DNA from: Nymphaea colorata
Lineage: Eukaryota > Streptophyta > Magnoliopsida > Nymphaeales > Nymphaeaceae
Direction: 5' to 3'
DNA: 64,000 bases
NCBI RefSeq assembly: GCF_008831285.2
Contig: NC_045138.2
Coordinates: forward strand, 15,905,934-15,969,933
Below the pieces are notes generated by a model. The model was not told where the DNA came from. It did no database searches and saw only the letters and a list, made by a program, of their open reading frames with translations. Every line of letters starts with the position of its first letter. Position 1 is the stretch's first letter. Shown here piece by piece: positions 38,947 through 51,142 of the stretch. Both the position numbers and the translations under genes were made by a program.

Positions 38947-41070
38947 TGAACTAAACTAGGGAGAATTGAAAGAGACGCAAACATAACAGAAAAGGGAAAG
39001 AACCACAAATAACAATTAGAGTTTTCATTAACTCAAGACAACCTAGAAATGAAGCCTAAACATCTTTATATAGACCAAAAGTGGATCCTTGATTAGGATC
39101 CAAATAAAAAAAAAAAAACAATAAATAAAACTCAAGCCCATAACTGCTAGACCCACCCGGCCTAGATCACTTTGGTTGTTTAAAGCAATTTTTATGGGGT
39201 TGAGAAGAGGTGGGCATCTTGTGTTGGGTGCCTACTAAGAGGTTAAGGAGCCTACCAATTCCAAGGAAATGAACTCTTATCATTTTTTCCCTTCTGCAGC
39301 TCCATTGATATCATAGATTCTGATCCTGCCTTGATGCAGTTGTCTCTCTTCCTTGTTTTTGTATACTTTCTTCTTCGCTGGCCTTCCTGGCACAAATATA
39401 AATTTTTGATCAAGTCATTATCGTCAGCATAGAAGGTTTGATACTGACGATTTAGATTTAGCTGAACAAGTGATATGACTTGAAAGTAGTAAAATTAGAG
39501 AATTTTGGTGAAGGAAAGTGTTGCCAGATTTGAAATGGGAATCTAAAAAGCATTGAAATAGAAGAAGTTGGAAGCTTTATGAGGATCTTCAACAATACGA
39601 AACAAGCCAATGTGAGATCTTGTGTGTATCTTGTCAATTGACTATTGCAGCCGCGCAAAACCGCCTTCTGCGCGTGCCTGAGCTGTGTTTCTCTCAAGCC
39701 CTACCAGGTTTGTAAAATCATTAGGAGCATCAGGTGAGTGTTCTATGAATTTATATCAAACATTGGAGTAGGTTCACGGAACATTGGTTCAAATGTTGTG
39801 TGAATCTTTTCGATCCTTTCGAAATAGGTCAATGGAACACTTGTTCAAATGTTTTGTGAATCTTTTCGATCTTTGAGATGGATTCATCAAATGCTGTTCT
39901 TAAAGACAAGGAGAAGTATATGTATACTACCTATTGCAAAATATATGGCATATGATCAATAGAATCAAGAGAAATGTCTTAGTAACTTAGCTCATATATC
40001 TGGTTTAGTCTGAACCATATTTATTATAGAGGTACATTTTTTATACGTGACATTATTTTCTCTAAACAAGGCACGCTTTCTCCTTCCTCGCATTCAAGGA
40101 ATGCCAAAGAGGTGCTCTTAGTGTTCCATGGTTTGAACAGAATCACACTCCTCCATGACATTAACAAGCTCCAAGAACACATGGAAACGAATAGCAATAT
40201 TTGAATGGAGAATTCTTCATCGCCTAGAGTTTGTTGAATAGCAATATATGTCATCCGACGTCCAGGTTTTTAGAGGGTGTTTGATGGTACATGTTATTAG
40301 AACACGAAAAATTGTCGACTAAGTTTTCTCACAGCATTGTGTTTTTGGAGTACATGTTTTTTGAGTTATGTGTTTGAATTGAAAGCACAGCAAAATTCAG
40401 GTTAGAATCCAGGTTTCGACGGCAGATACTGTGTAACTGGATTCAAATTTATACTTGGATTCAAATCCTATTGTTTTGAACCAAATTCAGATCTGCTAAG
40501 ATCCAACAATAAATTAAAGGTATGATTGCATCGTATCTTTATTGGATTGCAGTCGGGCAGCAGACTCATATCCGGATTCAATTATTTGGAATACACTTAG
40601 TAACAGCTGGATCCGATTTTTTTTTACTGGATCCATCTAAACCGATCCAAAATTAAATAGGCAATCAGATGTATCTGATGCTTTTACATCCATGCGCTTC
40701 AAACTCGTGACCACATTTTTGTTGTTTGGATGGCATTTGTGATTTGGATTCGACTTGATTAGATCTTCTTCTGTAAGTGGGTCCAAATAAGCCGGGATTC
40801 GAACCCTTTTTTAAAACTGAATGCAGATCCAACGAGCATAAGACCTGTGGATTTTTCTTCCATATCTGGTCGATGGATCTAAGAAATTAACATGCATGCT
40901 CAAATATAATTTCCAAGAAAATATGCCTAAATTTTAAAAAATCTACCGATTCAAGCTTAGTAAGAAAGTGATTATCAAAAGCAGACTTGATCCAACTCAA
41001 CTTCAGTCACCATGTTCACAACACTAATGTCACTCAAAAAGCAATTAGCCAACCAAGATGCCACCTTAAA
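38947..41070. other. Intergenic, no gene recognised
   Basis: Short frames only. A minus-strand frame at 40024-40254 (76 codons) has no recognisable domain. The stretch 40400-40870 is rich in ggattcaaat/ggatccg words like the neighbouring repeats. Confidence 0.4.
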
Positions 41071-41286
41071 TGTGTGTTTGTTTTACTATGGATCTGAGAT
41101 CGGCGATGATCTTAAATCCATGGATTTAAGGCCGGAACTCCCCTTAAATCCATGTTTTTTTTAACAAGTAATATTGATTTAAGATCCACGTTCCAAGATC
41201 CTCAATTTGTTTAAACTGAAGATCTTCTAAAGCACATCTTTCAGTGTAGTCTTCGATCTAAGATCCGAGGTTATCAAATGCAACCT
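41071..41286. mobile_element. Possible MITE (~215 bp) with inverted ends
   Basis: The left end (tatggatctgagatcggcgatg) and the complement of the right end (cctcggatcttagatcgaag) align as imperfect inverted repeats. The interior also carries palindromic ttaaatccatgg/atttaa words. No coding frame; boundaries are approximate. Confidence 0.4.
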
Positions 41287-41522
41287 AATTGATTTATGTG
41301 CATTGGGACTTCCCTTCTATGTCATCTTCAATGCTAGCAACAAAACCATGCAAAGCTAGATTGGAGAAGCCTTTATATACTAGACATAAAAATGTCGGGG
41401 GTGTTTGTTAAACTCCCAGACTTGAAATAGGAAACGATGATACATTAATGACAATCTCAAATCTGGGAATTGATGTCAGACCTCCACCCATCAATCCTTA
41501 AATATAAGGTTTTGGCCATATG

Positions 41523-41947
41523 TAGGGCTGCACAAGAGCCGAATCGAGCCCGAGCTTGGCCAGCTCGAGCTCAACTCGGCTCAAAAAACTCAAGCTCGAA
41601 CTCGACTCATGTGATCATTTAACTCGTTTAACTCATATGACCATTTAACTTGTTTAACTCATATAAGCCTTAGCTCATGTAACTTGTGTAACTTGTTATA
41701 ATTTGTTTTTACCTTAAAAGTTAAAACCAATGAATTGGTTTTGGCAATATTATATAGAGTACCGGTTTAAGAGTCGAATCGAGTATAAACGAGTTGAGTT
41801 CTTGAAACTCAACTTGAGTCGCATTCCATTTTGAGTATCTTTGTAAGCTCGAACTCGACTCGTTTATAAATGAGTCAAGAATGAGTTAAGTTTTTTCAAG
41901 CGAGTTCAAGTCAAGCCCGAGTTCGTTTGGCTCATTGTGCAGCCCTA
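41523..41947. mobile_element. hAT-like MITE with TAGGGCTGCACAA ends
   Basis: The element begins tagggctgcacaagagcc and ends ggctcattgtgcagcccta, good terminal inverted repeats. The flanks are gccatatg (41515-41522) and gccacata (41948-41955), an 8-bp target duplication with two mismatches, as hAT elements make. The interior is a repeat-rich series of ctcgagctc/aactcg words with no transposase. It is a deletion derivative, moved in trans if at all. Confidence 0.75.
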
Positions 41948-42382
41948 GCCACATACTGAGGGTCGTCTTCACTTTTGCATAAATTTGGAATCTGGTGTTT
42001 GTTTATTCTATTGTGCTCTATATAAAAGAGATTTTAGATCAGCCTTGGATTTGAGATCCGAAGCTATCGTACACATTCTGAAAGTAATATATATGTGTGT
42101 GTGTGTAATAGTTGACTGATGCTACCAGACCGTGGGCGACTGAACCCGGGCTCAGCCAGCCTTGACTTTTGGTAAAAGATGGATTCTGTTAGGGTTTTAT
42201 ATGCATATTAAATGCATATGAATTGAAGTGATATAGGTCCAGACATTTAAGTTCACTTTTAAATAGGTCTACCCAAACAGATAGCATAAAATGTACGGTC
42301 ATCTATATATGTAAGCCCCCCAAATAGATTTCTATCGTAATGATAGAAGAACTATCATCGATAAGAACCTGAATCCTTTCGA

Positions 42383-42686
42383 TAGGGATGTCCATATATC
42401 TGATTTCAGATCACATATTTGATAGAACCGATTCGAAAAAATCGGACATGATAAAAAAAATAGTATCCAATTAAGAAATCAGTTTGGATTTGGATTTATT
42501 TTTAAACAAATATCATATATCTAATGCTCTAACATTTTGAAAATTCACAAAATTCGGTTCAAAATTCGGATCGGGTTTGGATTGTGAAATCAGATTTTGG
42601 ATTTGAATTCAAATATGTGAATATCAAAAAAAAAAAGATACAATTAAAAGTATATCTGATTCGAATCCGATCCTTTGACATCTCTA
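42383..42686. mobile_element. hAT-like MITE with TA(G/G)GGATGTC ends
   Basis: It begins tagggatgtccatatatctg and ends gatcctttgacatctcta, forming inverted ends of about 10 bp that extend imperfectly through a (c)ggat-rich stretch. No clear 8-bp target duplication is left. Related single ends appear near 18239 and 38347. Non-coding. Confidence 0.55.
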
Positions 42687-44014
42687 CTCTCAAGTGCAGC
42701 AATAAGACTTATAAGTGTCTGTTTGGCAACGAGAATAGTTTATAACTATTCAGTGAATATCCCTCCACAGATTGAGGCAATTCATGTGACACCTTAAGAA
42801 ACATTTCATTAATCTACCTCAATTTTTAGGGCCGACCCATAGAACGATTACAAGCTATTTCATTTGACAAATGGGTCATAAGAATATGCTTTATTAAACT
42901 TAGGTTCTTTGTATACATCATCTTCTTTCCAGTTCGTGAGTTTCTTAAGCAACCAGCATGGACAACCATTCTTTGCTTTTAGTTACGGGCCATGCATCTC
43001 CTTCACAAGCAAGGGAGAGGAGGAGATCACAATGGAAAGCAGTCTTCTGATAACTGGATCTTTCCTACTCCTCCCCACAGTCCACATGAATCATACTTTT
43101 TGATCTCCTAATCAGTTTGAGGACAGCAACTTGAGAACTCAAACAGCAGCCATGTGCCTGTTTCTTCATCATTTGATCCAAAAAAGTTCTTCACAACCAC
43201 AATCAAAGGGGGACCCAGGATTCCCAAAAGCAGAAGCTCTTATTTTTCTCCTGCAACTTTACATTGTATCAGGGGAGGAAAGAAACAGAAAAGGTGGGGA
43301 ACAAGTTGAACAAAGGCAGCCTGCCCCATAATTGGCTTTCAAGTTCAGAAGCAAGGAAAGATGGAGGAGGAAGAAATTGGTTTCTTTTTTACTCAGCACA
43401 TGCACTTGAATCAATGGCTTTATGTTCATGTTAATGTTTATGTTCAGTGGTTGTGGAGCTTCCTTCTCTGTACTTAAAAGAGCAGCTAACCTTTTCTTTG
43501 ATGGCTTTAAACTAAGCTCCCACATGATCTTTAGCCCCAGTCCTCCTTTAATGTGCTTCCCATGATTCCCTTCTTCATAAAGAAAGTCACATACTTTTTA
43601 CTTTAGTTGGTTTCTAAGGTCCCTTCCATTATCATGAACATCAGAACTGCAGAAATGTTTATTGAAGTGTTTCAGTGTATATATTAAAATAGTTTGTACT
43701 TACAAATTATTTGAAAAGAAGCTATCATCATTATTTTATCAAATACAGGGTTGATTCAGGCCATCATCTGGCTGATTTTAATGGAATTCCTGTTAGGCCT
43801 TGCCAATTGAGTATGCATCAACAATAATAACTCTGGTTGTCAGTATAAAGTTTTATTAATCAATCTTCTATTGGTCTTATCATATTAGTATAGATCTGCC
43901 AAGGTCTTTTTTCGGGTGAGCAGGAGGTTTACAATCCACAGCGCCGGTGAGCGAAAGCCTAATTCCCTTAATGGGCGCAATGTAACACTTGGTAATGAGT
44001 CATACGGCCACACC

Positions 44015-44050
<36 letters not shown>

Positions 44051-45015
44051 CTTATAATTTTCGAACCACATATGGGCTATTGTAGGCAGTTGCCCGCACT
44101 AGTCTCTCAAGGTTTCTTTATAATTTTCAAATTTATATCTTTAAATATTTGCTCCATTATGTGTATGAGTGCCTCTTTAGAAATGAAAATTTTCGGAGAT
44201 CTCTCTTTCTCTCTGACTCGCTTACTCCATTATTTGGATTAAAGGCTCGGTCAACACGGCCTTGGTCAAACATGGGTCCATTTTTTTTTTTTTATCTCTT
44301 CATGGTCCACTAAATTTCAGGGACACAAATAAAGGAGAAGGAGAACAAAATGGTGTCCCCCACAGTTTTGATACTAAGATATGGGCTTCTGATCACAAAA
44401 CTGATATTCCCTTTATGCAGTTGGAAAGCCTAAAAAGTAGACCCACCTTTACCCCTCCTTGGCTCCATAGACCTAGAAAAAGCCTACTCGCGCCCGCACC
44501 GGTGCTAGTGGTAGGTCCATCCCCACTTTGAAGAGGACGACTCCTCATTGATCATAACATAGCGGCTTACTTTGCCGGAGATTGCGATGATGATGGTGAT
44601 GATGATGATAATAATTTTCTACTATAATGAATTTGTTTACGAGCAAATGTGACACTAAGTAGGGCCGAAAAAGTAGCTCAATGATCATAATGTTTTTTTT
44701 TTTTTTTTGAGATTTTATTGATCCACTCCTAAGTTTACATTGTATATAATGAAGTGAGTGAATGATAACTCTAGTTATTTAGAGTCACCCGAGTCACTCA
44801 TTATGGTCGTTGTAATGAACAGTTTGGAGAAAATTTAAAAAAAAAGTGATGAAAATATTCATCAACTTTTTTTTCTTATTTTTCTCTCAACTTTTCTCTC
44901 AACTGTACATAACCACGATATGAACGGCCCTTAATAAGCTTTCGGGCTTGGAGAAGAACAGTGAAACCCAAAACTCAAAGTAAATACAATGAGTAATTGG
45001 ACTAATTTTCCTTGT

Positions 45016-45018
<3 letters not shown>

Positions 45019-45083
<65 letters not shown>
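45019..45083. repeat. (AT)n microsatellite
   Basis: Pure AT dinucleotide run. Confidence 0.95.
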
Positions 45084-45084
<1 letters not shown>

Positions 45085-46127
45085 CAGATTCGCATATCTT
45101 CTCTGCCTAATAAGGCAAATGCAACGGACATTTCCACGTGTAATGACTTTAAGGGCTACAAATACAGCCGACTAAAGTGATTGGCTTTTAAGTTTATATT
45201 TTCAAGGAGGCAAATTTTTTTAAAAAAATGCCTAGATATTTGTCGATCAAATAAAAAAAAACCATAATATTTTGATATTGTTAAAAACATACTTAAGTTT
45301 TCTGCATTTAATAAAAAATAACCTTCCTTCAGTTAAACCCAAGGTTAACATCAACATAAGTTGGGTTAATGAGATAAGATAACTAAAATAGCCCTAGTAT
45401 TTGATAATTTTGTATTAGTCTCTTCAATATATTTACATTAAACTGTGTCCGGATAAGTGTTAGTTATTAATAAGAAAACTCGTCCGTTGTTTTTTTTTTC
45501 AACTAATGCAACAAAGTTGATTATGAAATAACAAGTATTTAAGTGTATTTAAAGAATTAGACATTTTTCTCTTTCTTTAAGGAGCAAAACGATAAATTTT
45601 CGCTAACTTAACAGCTCATTTGACTGAAGGTAATTCACATGAAAGTTTCTTTATCAATAATGAACAAAACTTACGTATGTTTTTAACAATAAGAAAAAAT
45701 GATATGCCTTTTTGTATTATTTATTCTTTAGCTATGTTTTTCTCTTTCATAAAAAAAAATGAAAAATCATGAGTCCTGTGAGAGTATAGTCGTAGTTTTT
45801 ATCTGCACAGTTTCTTCTATGTTCTTCTGCAAGATGTTAATTTATTTAATTTTTTCTGAGCAGCACTGTAGCAATTTATTAATGATCTTTGCCACATATT
45901 GTGACAAAATATGCCCATCTCCTGCATGCTCACCAATCTCGATATCATCAGGATTTCTGGGCCAAGAGGGCAACTCAACTCGTGATAAACTGATTTCCCC
46001 TTCTTGGAAATATATCAGCAACTGTAAAGTATCAAAATTTTATAAGAATGCAAACAAACCTGAAACAAAAAGTTTACGAAATAATAAAAAATAAGAAAAG
46101 AAAAGGTATCTCCATGATGTGTGCTTT

Positions 46128-46128
<1 letters not shown>

Positions 46129-46173
<45 letters not shown>
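46129..46173. repeat. (TA)n(GA)n compound microsatellite
   Basis: TA run passing into GA run; same architecture as 46894-46970. Confidence 0.9.
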
Positions 46174-46890
46174 ATCAAATCTTCTAAATTCTTGTCAAAA
46201 AAGGTTTTAAACGAAATATGAACGTTCTACTATGTTTAAAGATACTATCAACATAAAGCATGTATTAATTCAAGTTGTTTTCAAGAAGAATACTTATTTT
46301 CTACTATTATAAATTTGATGACATAAGATCTGCCCATTTTTTATTACTCGCAAAATATGTTAAACTCAAAAAATGACTGGCTTAGCGTATGATTCCCTCT
46401 AAAACATTATTAAGATCATATCTCTACGTTTAAATTTTATAAACAATGCTTTAGCAATCAATTAAATTTTCAATAATCTAGTCGTTGTTCCTGACCTAAT
46501 GGTTTGAGATTTAACAATTACTCTTTTAGATATATATATATATATATAAAATTTGTTTGGGCCAACTTTTGTTCGGGGATGGAAAGCGAACACAATTCAC
46601 GTGGTCGGTGTATTTTCCCCACGTTAGGCCATCCTTTGAGCAACCAATGTATCGGGAAAAGGAAAAATAAGGAAGAATATGTCATCATCATATGCACATG
46701 GGTAACTTGCATTGAACAACATATGATTATGATCATATGCATGCATCAAACCTGATTTTTCCTTTCATCCCCTTTTTTTTGGTAGCTTGGCTTACAGGTG
46801 GATCAGATCTAGTCTTTTTTCTACAGGACCAAATTCATTTTTTATTCGATTTTTTATAAGAACAACATTATGTTCTTAGAACACATTAGT

Positions 46891-46893
<3 letters not shown>

Positions 46894-46970
<77 letters not shown>
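46894..46970. repeat. (TA)n(GA)n compound microsatellite
   Basis: TA to about 46950, then GA to 46970. Confidence 0.95.
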
Positions 46971-47682
46971 TTAAAATTTCGAATCTTTCTTCCACCAGTA
47001 TGTGCAAACACGTAGACACTCGAAAGGCTTTATCAAGTATATTTGGCGAACGGGTCTAAATGCACAAAGACAGGCAGAAGCAGGGAAAAAAACAGACAGA
47101 CGCAAACACGCACACAACACACACTCTCTCGTTTCTTTGTCAAGTCATTCACGGCAGGGCTGTCGATGGGTCCGGCGATCCAGCTAGCCCAGCCCACCTT
47201 TCCTTCGACTGTACACACTGTTCACCGGCCCTGTGTTCGGACCATGTCGGCAGGTTTGGATTGGCCACTGGATCCATATCCAAATAGCCTGATCCAGATC
47301 GGCTGCCTGTGAAGGGCAGGAGTGTTGTCAACTAGTGGTAGGCTTAGCCTGCAATCCTAGAGAGGCTTGAGGGGATGAACCTGAGCCCACACTGTGCCCA
47401 CACTGCTGGTTTCAGATCTGGACCCACCATGCTCCAGTCCAACCCATTTACAGCTCTCTCTCTCTCTCTCTCTCTGTGCATGAGCTTGTACATTTGGAGT
47501 TCACGTGGGAATGAAGGTGGAGGGGACGTTCTAGAGAGAGAAAATTAAAGCAGAATATGGCGTGAAGGGTATCATGTCAAGTAATATGACACCTTATGCA
47601 TCATCATTCATCCCACCTTTAATTAAACCTTCTTTATTAAAGGAAAATTATTTTAATTATCAAAATTAATCTTTATCTCTCT

Positions 47683-47716
<34 letters not shown>

Positions 47717-47977
47717 GAATGCAATCTATATCTATTTGCAACTGCAGGAAAGAACAGACATTGATGCTCCAAAAGAAAGCGAAGGAGAGAAGAGAAAGCA
47801 AGAAGGAAGAGGGCGCGTGGGTCATGCCGCTCGTGCAATATACTTTTCCTTTCTCTCTCTAAGATACTCTCTCTCTCCCCCCCCAGAGTGACTCGCCACC
47901 TTCCTCTCACGAGTCACGCTCATCATCTTCACCTCTCTTTCTCTCTCTAATCTTGCTTTTCACCTGTCCAGAGTCCA

Positions 47978-47983
47978 TATAAG
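47978..47983 (+). promoter_or_regulatory. TATA box of the LAX gene
   Basis: TATAAG in the context ccatataagg, 93 bp before the start codon. It is preceded by several CT-rich tracts (47455-47475, 47690-47714, 47852-47885) of the kind common in plant core promoters and leaders. Confidence 0.5.
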
Positions 47984-48075
47984 GTACCGAAGCTCCTCCC
48001 CCTCCGCCTCCCCATATACCTTTCCCTTCAAAATCTGAATAATCGACTAAGCCATCCTTCAACCGAGAGAGAGAG

Positions 48076-51000
48076 ATGGCCTCGGAGAAGGTAGAGACCG
48101 TGATTGCAGGAAACTATATGGAGATGGAGAAGGAAGGGAAAGCCACCAGTGCGAGGAGGAAGCTCTCCAAGCTCTTCTGGCATGGCGGCTCCGTCTACGA
48201 CGCCTGGTTCAGTTGTGCCTCCAACCAGGTCTCCTATCTTGCCTTAGGCCTCGGCGCTCTCGTTTTCAGATTCTTCTCGTGAAGAATACTGTTTTGTCTC
48301 GTGTGTTCTTTTTCTCATGATCTTTCTCCTTTTCTCTGGACTTTATGGTCGCAAAAATTTCAGGTGGCACAAGTCCTTCTGACATTGCCGTATTCATTCT
48401 CCCAACTTGGGATGCTATCGGGAATCCTTTTCCAGTTATTCTATGGCTTGATGGGTAGCTACACTGCTTACCTTATTTCTGTTCTCTACGTTGAGTACAG
48501 AACCAGAAAAGAAAGAGAAAAGGTGGATTTCAGGAATCATGTAATTCAGGTAACCTCGCTCTCTCTATACTTCTTCATCTGCAACAGCTGTTACTCTCTG
48601 TGACCAAATTAGTCTCTTTTCCTCTTAACGTCTGCGCTGCTAAGAATTCACTCTTTTTTTTTTTTTTTTTACTGCAGTGGTTTGAAGTCCTTGATGGGCT
48701 TTTGGGTAAGCACTGGAGGAACGCAGGTCTCTTCTTTAACTGCACCTTCCTTCTGTTTGGTTCTGTAATTCAACTCATTGCATGCGCCAGGTATGAAAAT
48801 CTGGCATTTTCTTTATAGTGTAGTGTATAGTGTAGTGTAGTCCCTTACAAACCAATTTTCTTTTCTTTTTCACTTGTGGTGGAGAACAGTAACATCTACT
48901 ATATCAATGATCACCTCGATAAGAGGACATGGACATACATATTTGGCGCATGTTGCGCCACAACAGTCTTTATCCCGTCGTTCCACAACTACAGAATTTG
49001 GTCATTTCTTGGCCTCTTGATGACTACTTACACTGCCTGGTATATGACTGTTGCTGCTCTAATGAATGGACAGGTAAAGTGGGGAACCCTGTAATCTTCA
49101 TACTTATGTATATGAAGAGAACAAAAGAAATTTTTTTTTTAATTTTATTGGTATGTGCATTTTATCATATGCATGCCAATGTTTAATTGGTAGGTTGAGG
49201 GAGTTCAACATTCAGGTCCAACTACAGCTGTTCTATACTTCACTGGAGCGACCAATATCCTATATACTTTTGGAGGGCATGCCGTCACAGTGTGAGGCTC
49301 ATTTTTACCATGTTTGAGAGAGAAGATTTTACCTTTTTTTAAAGTTTTATGGCGCAAATCAGATTAGAAAGTTGTTCTTGACTATATTGTGAATTAAGTT
49401 TCTGTTTTGCTCTATGCTTTCCCAGTGAGATCATGCATGCTATGTGGAAGCCTCAGAAGTTCAAGCTCATATATCTAGTGGCCACACTCTATGTGCTCAC
49501 CCTGACCCTTCCCTCTGCCATCTCTGTCTACTGGGCATTTGGGGACATGCTGCTTAACCACTCAAATGCTTTCGCCTTGCTTCCAAAGTCTGGTTTCAGA
49601 GACCTTGCTGTCATCCTTATGTTGATCCATCAGGTAACGTTGCTTATATATATATATATATATATATATACTGATGCTCCAGTGGATAAGCCAGTTGGGC
49701 AGAGTGGGACATTAATCCAAAAGAAAATCAGAAGTAAAAAAACATGTAAGCAGTAAGATCTTGGTCAACAATTATTTTCAACTCTTATGGTAAATTTTCA
49801 AATTACTATGTGCAAAACTATCTCTTTCTCTGTCTATATGTACATGTGCCCGTCGTATTCGTGAAAACATAACTTGCAAAACAGAGTTTTATAAGGAGTT
49901 TGAGATTAATTATCTTATCTTTAACGTCACATGCATAGCTTTTGTAAAAGCAACACCTTTTTTTTATTCGTACATTTTTTGACATCAGGCTTCGATCTGT
50001 ATTCATGATTTTAAAAAGAAAAAGAGCGTTTGAAATCATTGGACGGTGCGGATTGTATAATTCATGAACTCTATGTGTACATGTTCGTGGACAAGTTAAA
50101 GGAAGAAATATTTGGCGAAAGATTATTATTATTATGCTTCGTATTCGGTTTTTGGTGTTTGAATGATGATGTATGGTGATGATGATGATGATGCAGTTTA
50201 TAACCTTCGGATTCGCTTGCACTCCCCTTTACTTCGTGTGGGAGAAGTTGATAGGGATGCATGAGAACAAGAGCATGCTGAAGCGAGCCCTTACCAGGCT
50301 GCCTGTGGTCGTCCCCATCTGGTTCCTCGCCATCATCTTCCCCTTCTTCGGCCCCATCAACTCCACCGTCGGATCATTCCTCGTTAGCTTCACCGTCTAC
50401 ATCATCCCCGCTTTAGCCCACATGATCACTTTTGCTCCTGCCGCTGCAAGAGAGGTAGTACTCCAACCTTTTCCTACCTTTAATTTTCATGGCTTCTTCT
50501 CCTTTCCCAGATCATCACTCGTAATTTCTTCTCATTTTCATGACCTTCAATCATTAATCTTTTTAAACTCAAAAAGAAACCATGTTACAAAGCATAAATC
50601 CTCTTCTCAATTATCATTCAAACGAATAATTAAACATGGTTCTTGCTTTTCCAACTACCCATTTGAAAAAACCAAGTTCTTTTGCGAGCCTGTAATTGAA
50701 TGTGACAGAAGGTTTTGAAATGATGACCATTAATCTTTTTAAAACTATGTTACAAATCATAAATCTTATTTTGGATTACCATTCAAACAAATAATTAAAC
50801 ATGGTTCTTGCTTTTCTAACTACCCATTTGAAAATGCCAAGTTCTTTTGTGAGCCTGCATTCTGTAATTGAATCTGACAGAAGTTTTTGAAATAATGAAC
50901 TTTTCAAAATTGCTAAGTCAGGGCTGACAGAAAAACTTTATTTGCAGAACGCGGTGGAGAGACCACCCTCCATGGTGGGGGGCTGGGTTGGGCTCTACTG

Positions 51001-51142
51001 CATGAACGTGCTGGTGGTGGGCTGGGTTCTGATCGTTGGGTTCGGTTTCGGGGGGTGGGCGAGCACCATCAACTTCGTCCACCAGATCTACACCTTTGGG
51101 CTCTTCGCCAAGTGCTACCAGTGTCCCCCTCACAAAGCTTGA
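48076..51142 (+). CDS. LAX: AUX1/LAX auxin influx carrier, LAX2-like
   Basis: Eight exons: 48076-48228, 48364-48549, 48678-48790, 48890-49073, 49194-49291, 49426-49633, 50197-50454 and 50948-51142, total 464 aa. All junctions are GT-AG and the frame is continuous. The protein is a proton-coupled permease of the plasma membrane that imports auxin, with about 11 membrane segments. Family-defining stretches are YDAWFSCASNQVAQVLLTLP, YSFSQLGMLSGILFQLFYG, WFEVLDGLLGKHWRNAGL, IYYINDHLDKRTWTYIFGAC, TGATNILYTFGGHAVTVEIM, FITFGFACTPLYFVWEKLIG and FGGWASTINFVHQIYTFGLF. The N-terminal VIAGNYMEMEKEGK points to LAX2 rather than AUX1. The tail stops soon after CYQCPP (HKA), about 20 residues shorter than I recall for Arabidopsis LAX2. 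Intron 6 ends in a GAT microsatellite and intron 7 is mostly a tandem duplication. The gene looks intact. Confidence 0.96.
49645..49670. repeat. (TA)n microsatellite in LAX intron 6
   Basis: Short TA run starting about 12 bp after the exon 6 donor. Confidence 0.9.
50163..50193. repeat. (GAT)n microsatellite at the LAX intron 6 acceptor
   Basis: Imperfect GAT repeats run into the acceptor AG (gatgatgatgcag, ending at 50196), in the place where a polypyrimidine tract would be expected. Confidence 0.85.
50553..50900. repeat. Two-copy ~175-bp tandem duplication in LAX intron 7
   Basis: 50553-50728 and 50729-50900 align along their length, with shared words attaaacatggttcttgctt and aactacccatttgaaaa. 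About a tenth of the positions differ, plus small indels. The duplication fills about 70 percent of the intron. Confidence 0.9.

Larger units (their letters stand above)
42687..47977. other. Intergenic with many microsatellites
   Basis: No convincing gene. Frames of up to 111 codons (for example 45759-46094 +) have no domains and sit in AT-rich DNA. Contains CT, TA and TA/GA tracts and a polypyrimidine-rich approach to the LAX gene. Confidence 0.5.

Noticed and set aside
40024-40254. Minus-strand 76-codon frame as a retroelement gag piece
   Set aside because: There is only a vague resemblance, with no diagnostic motif or neighbouring element parts.
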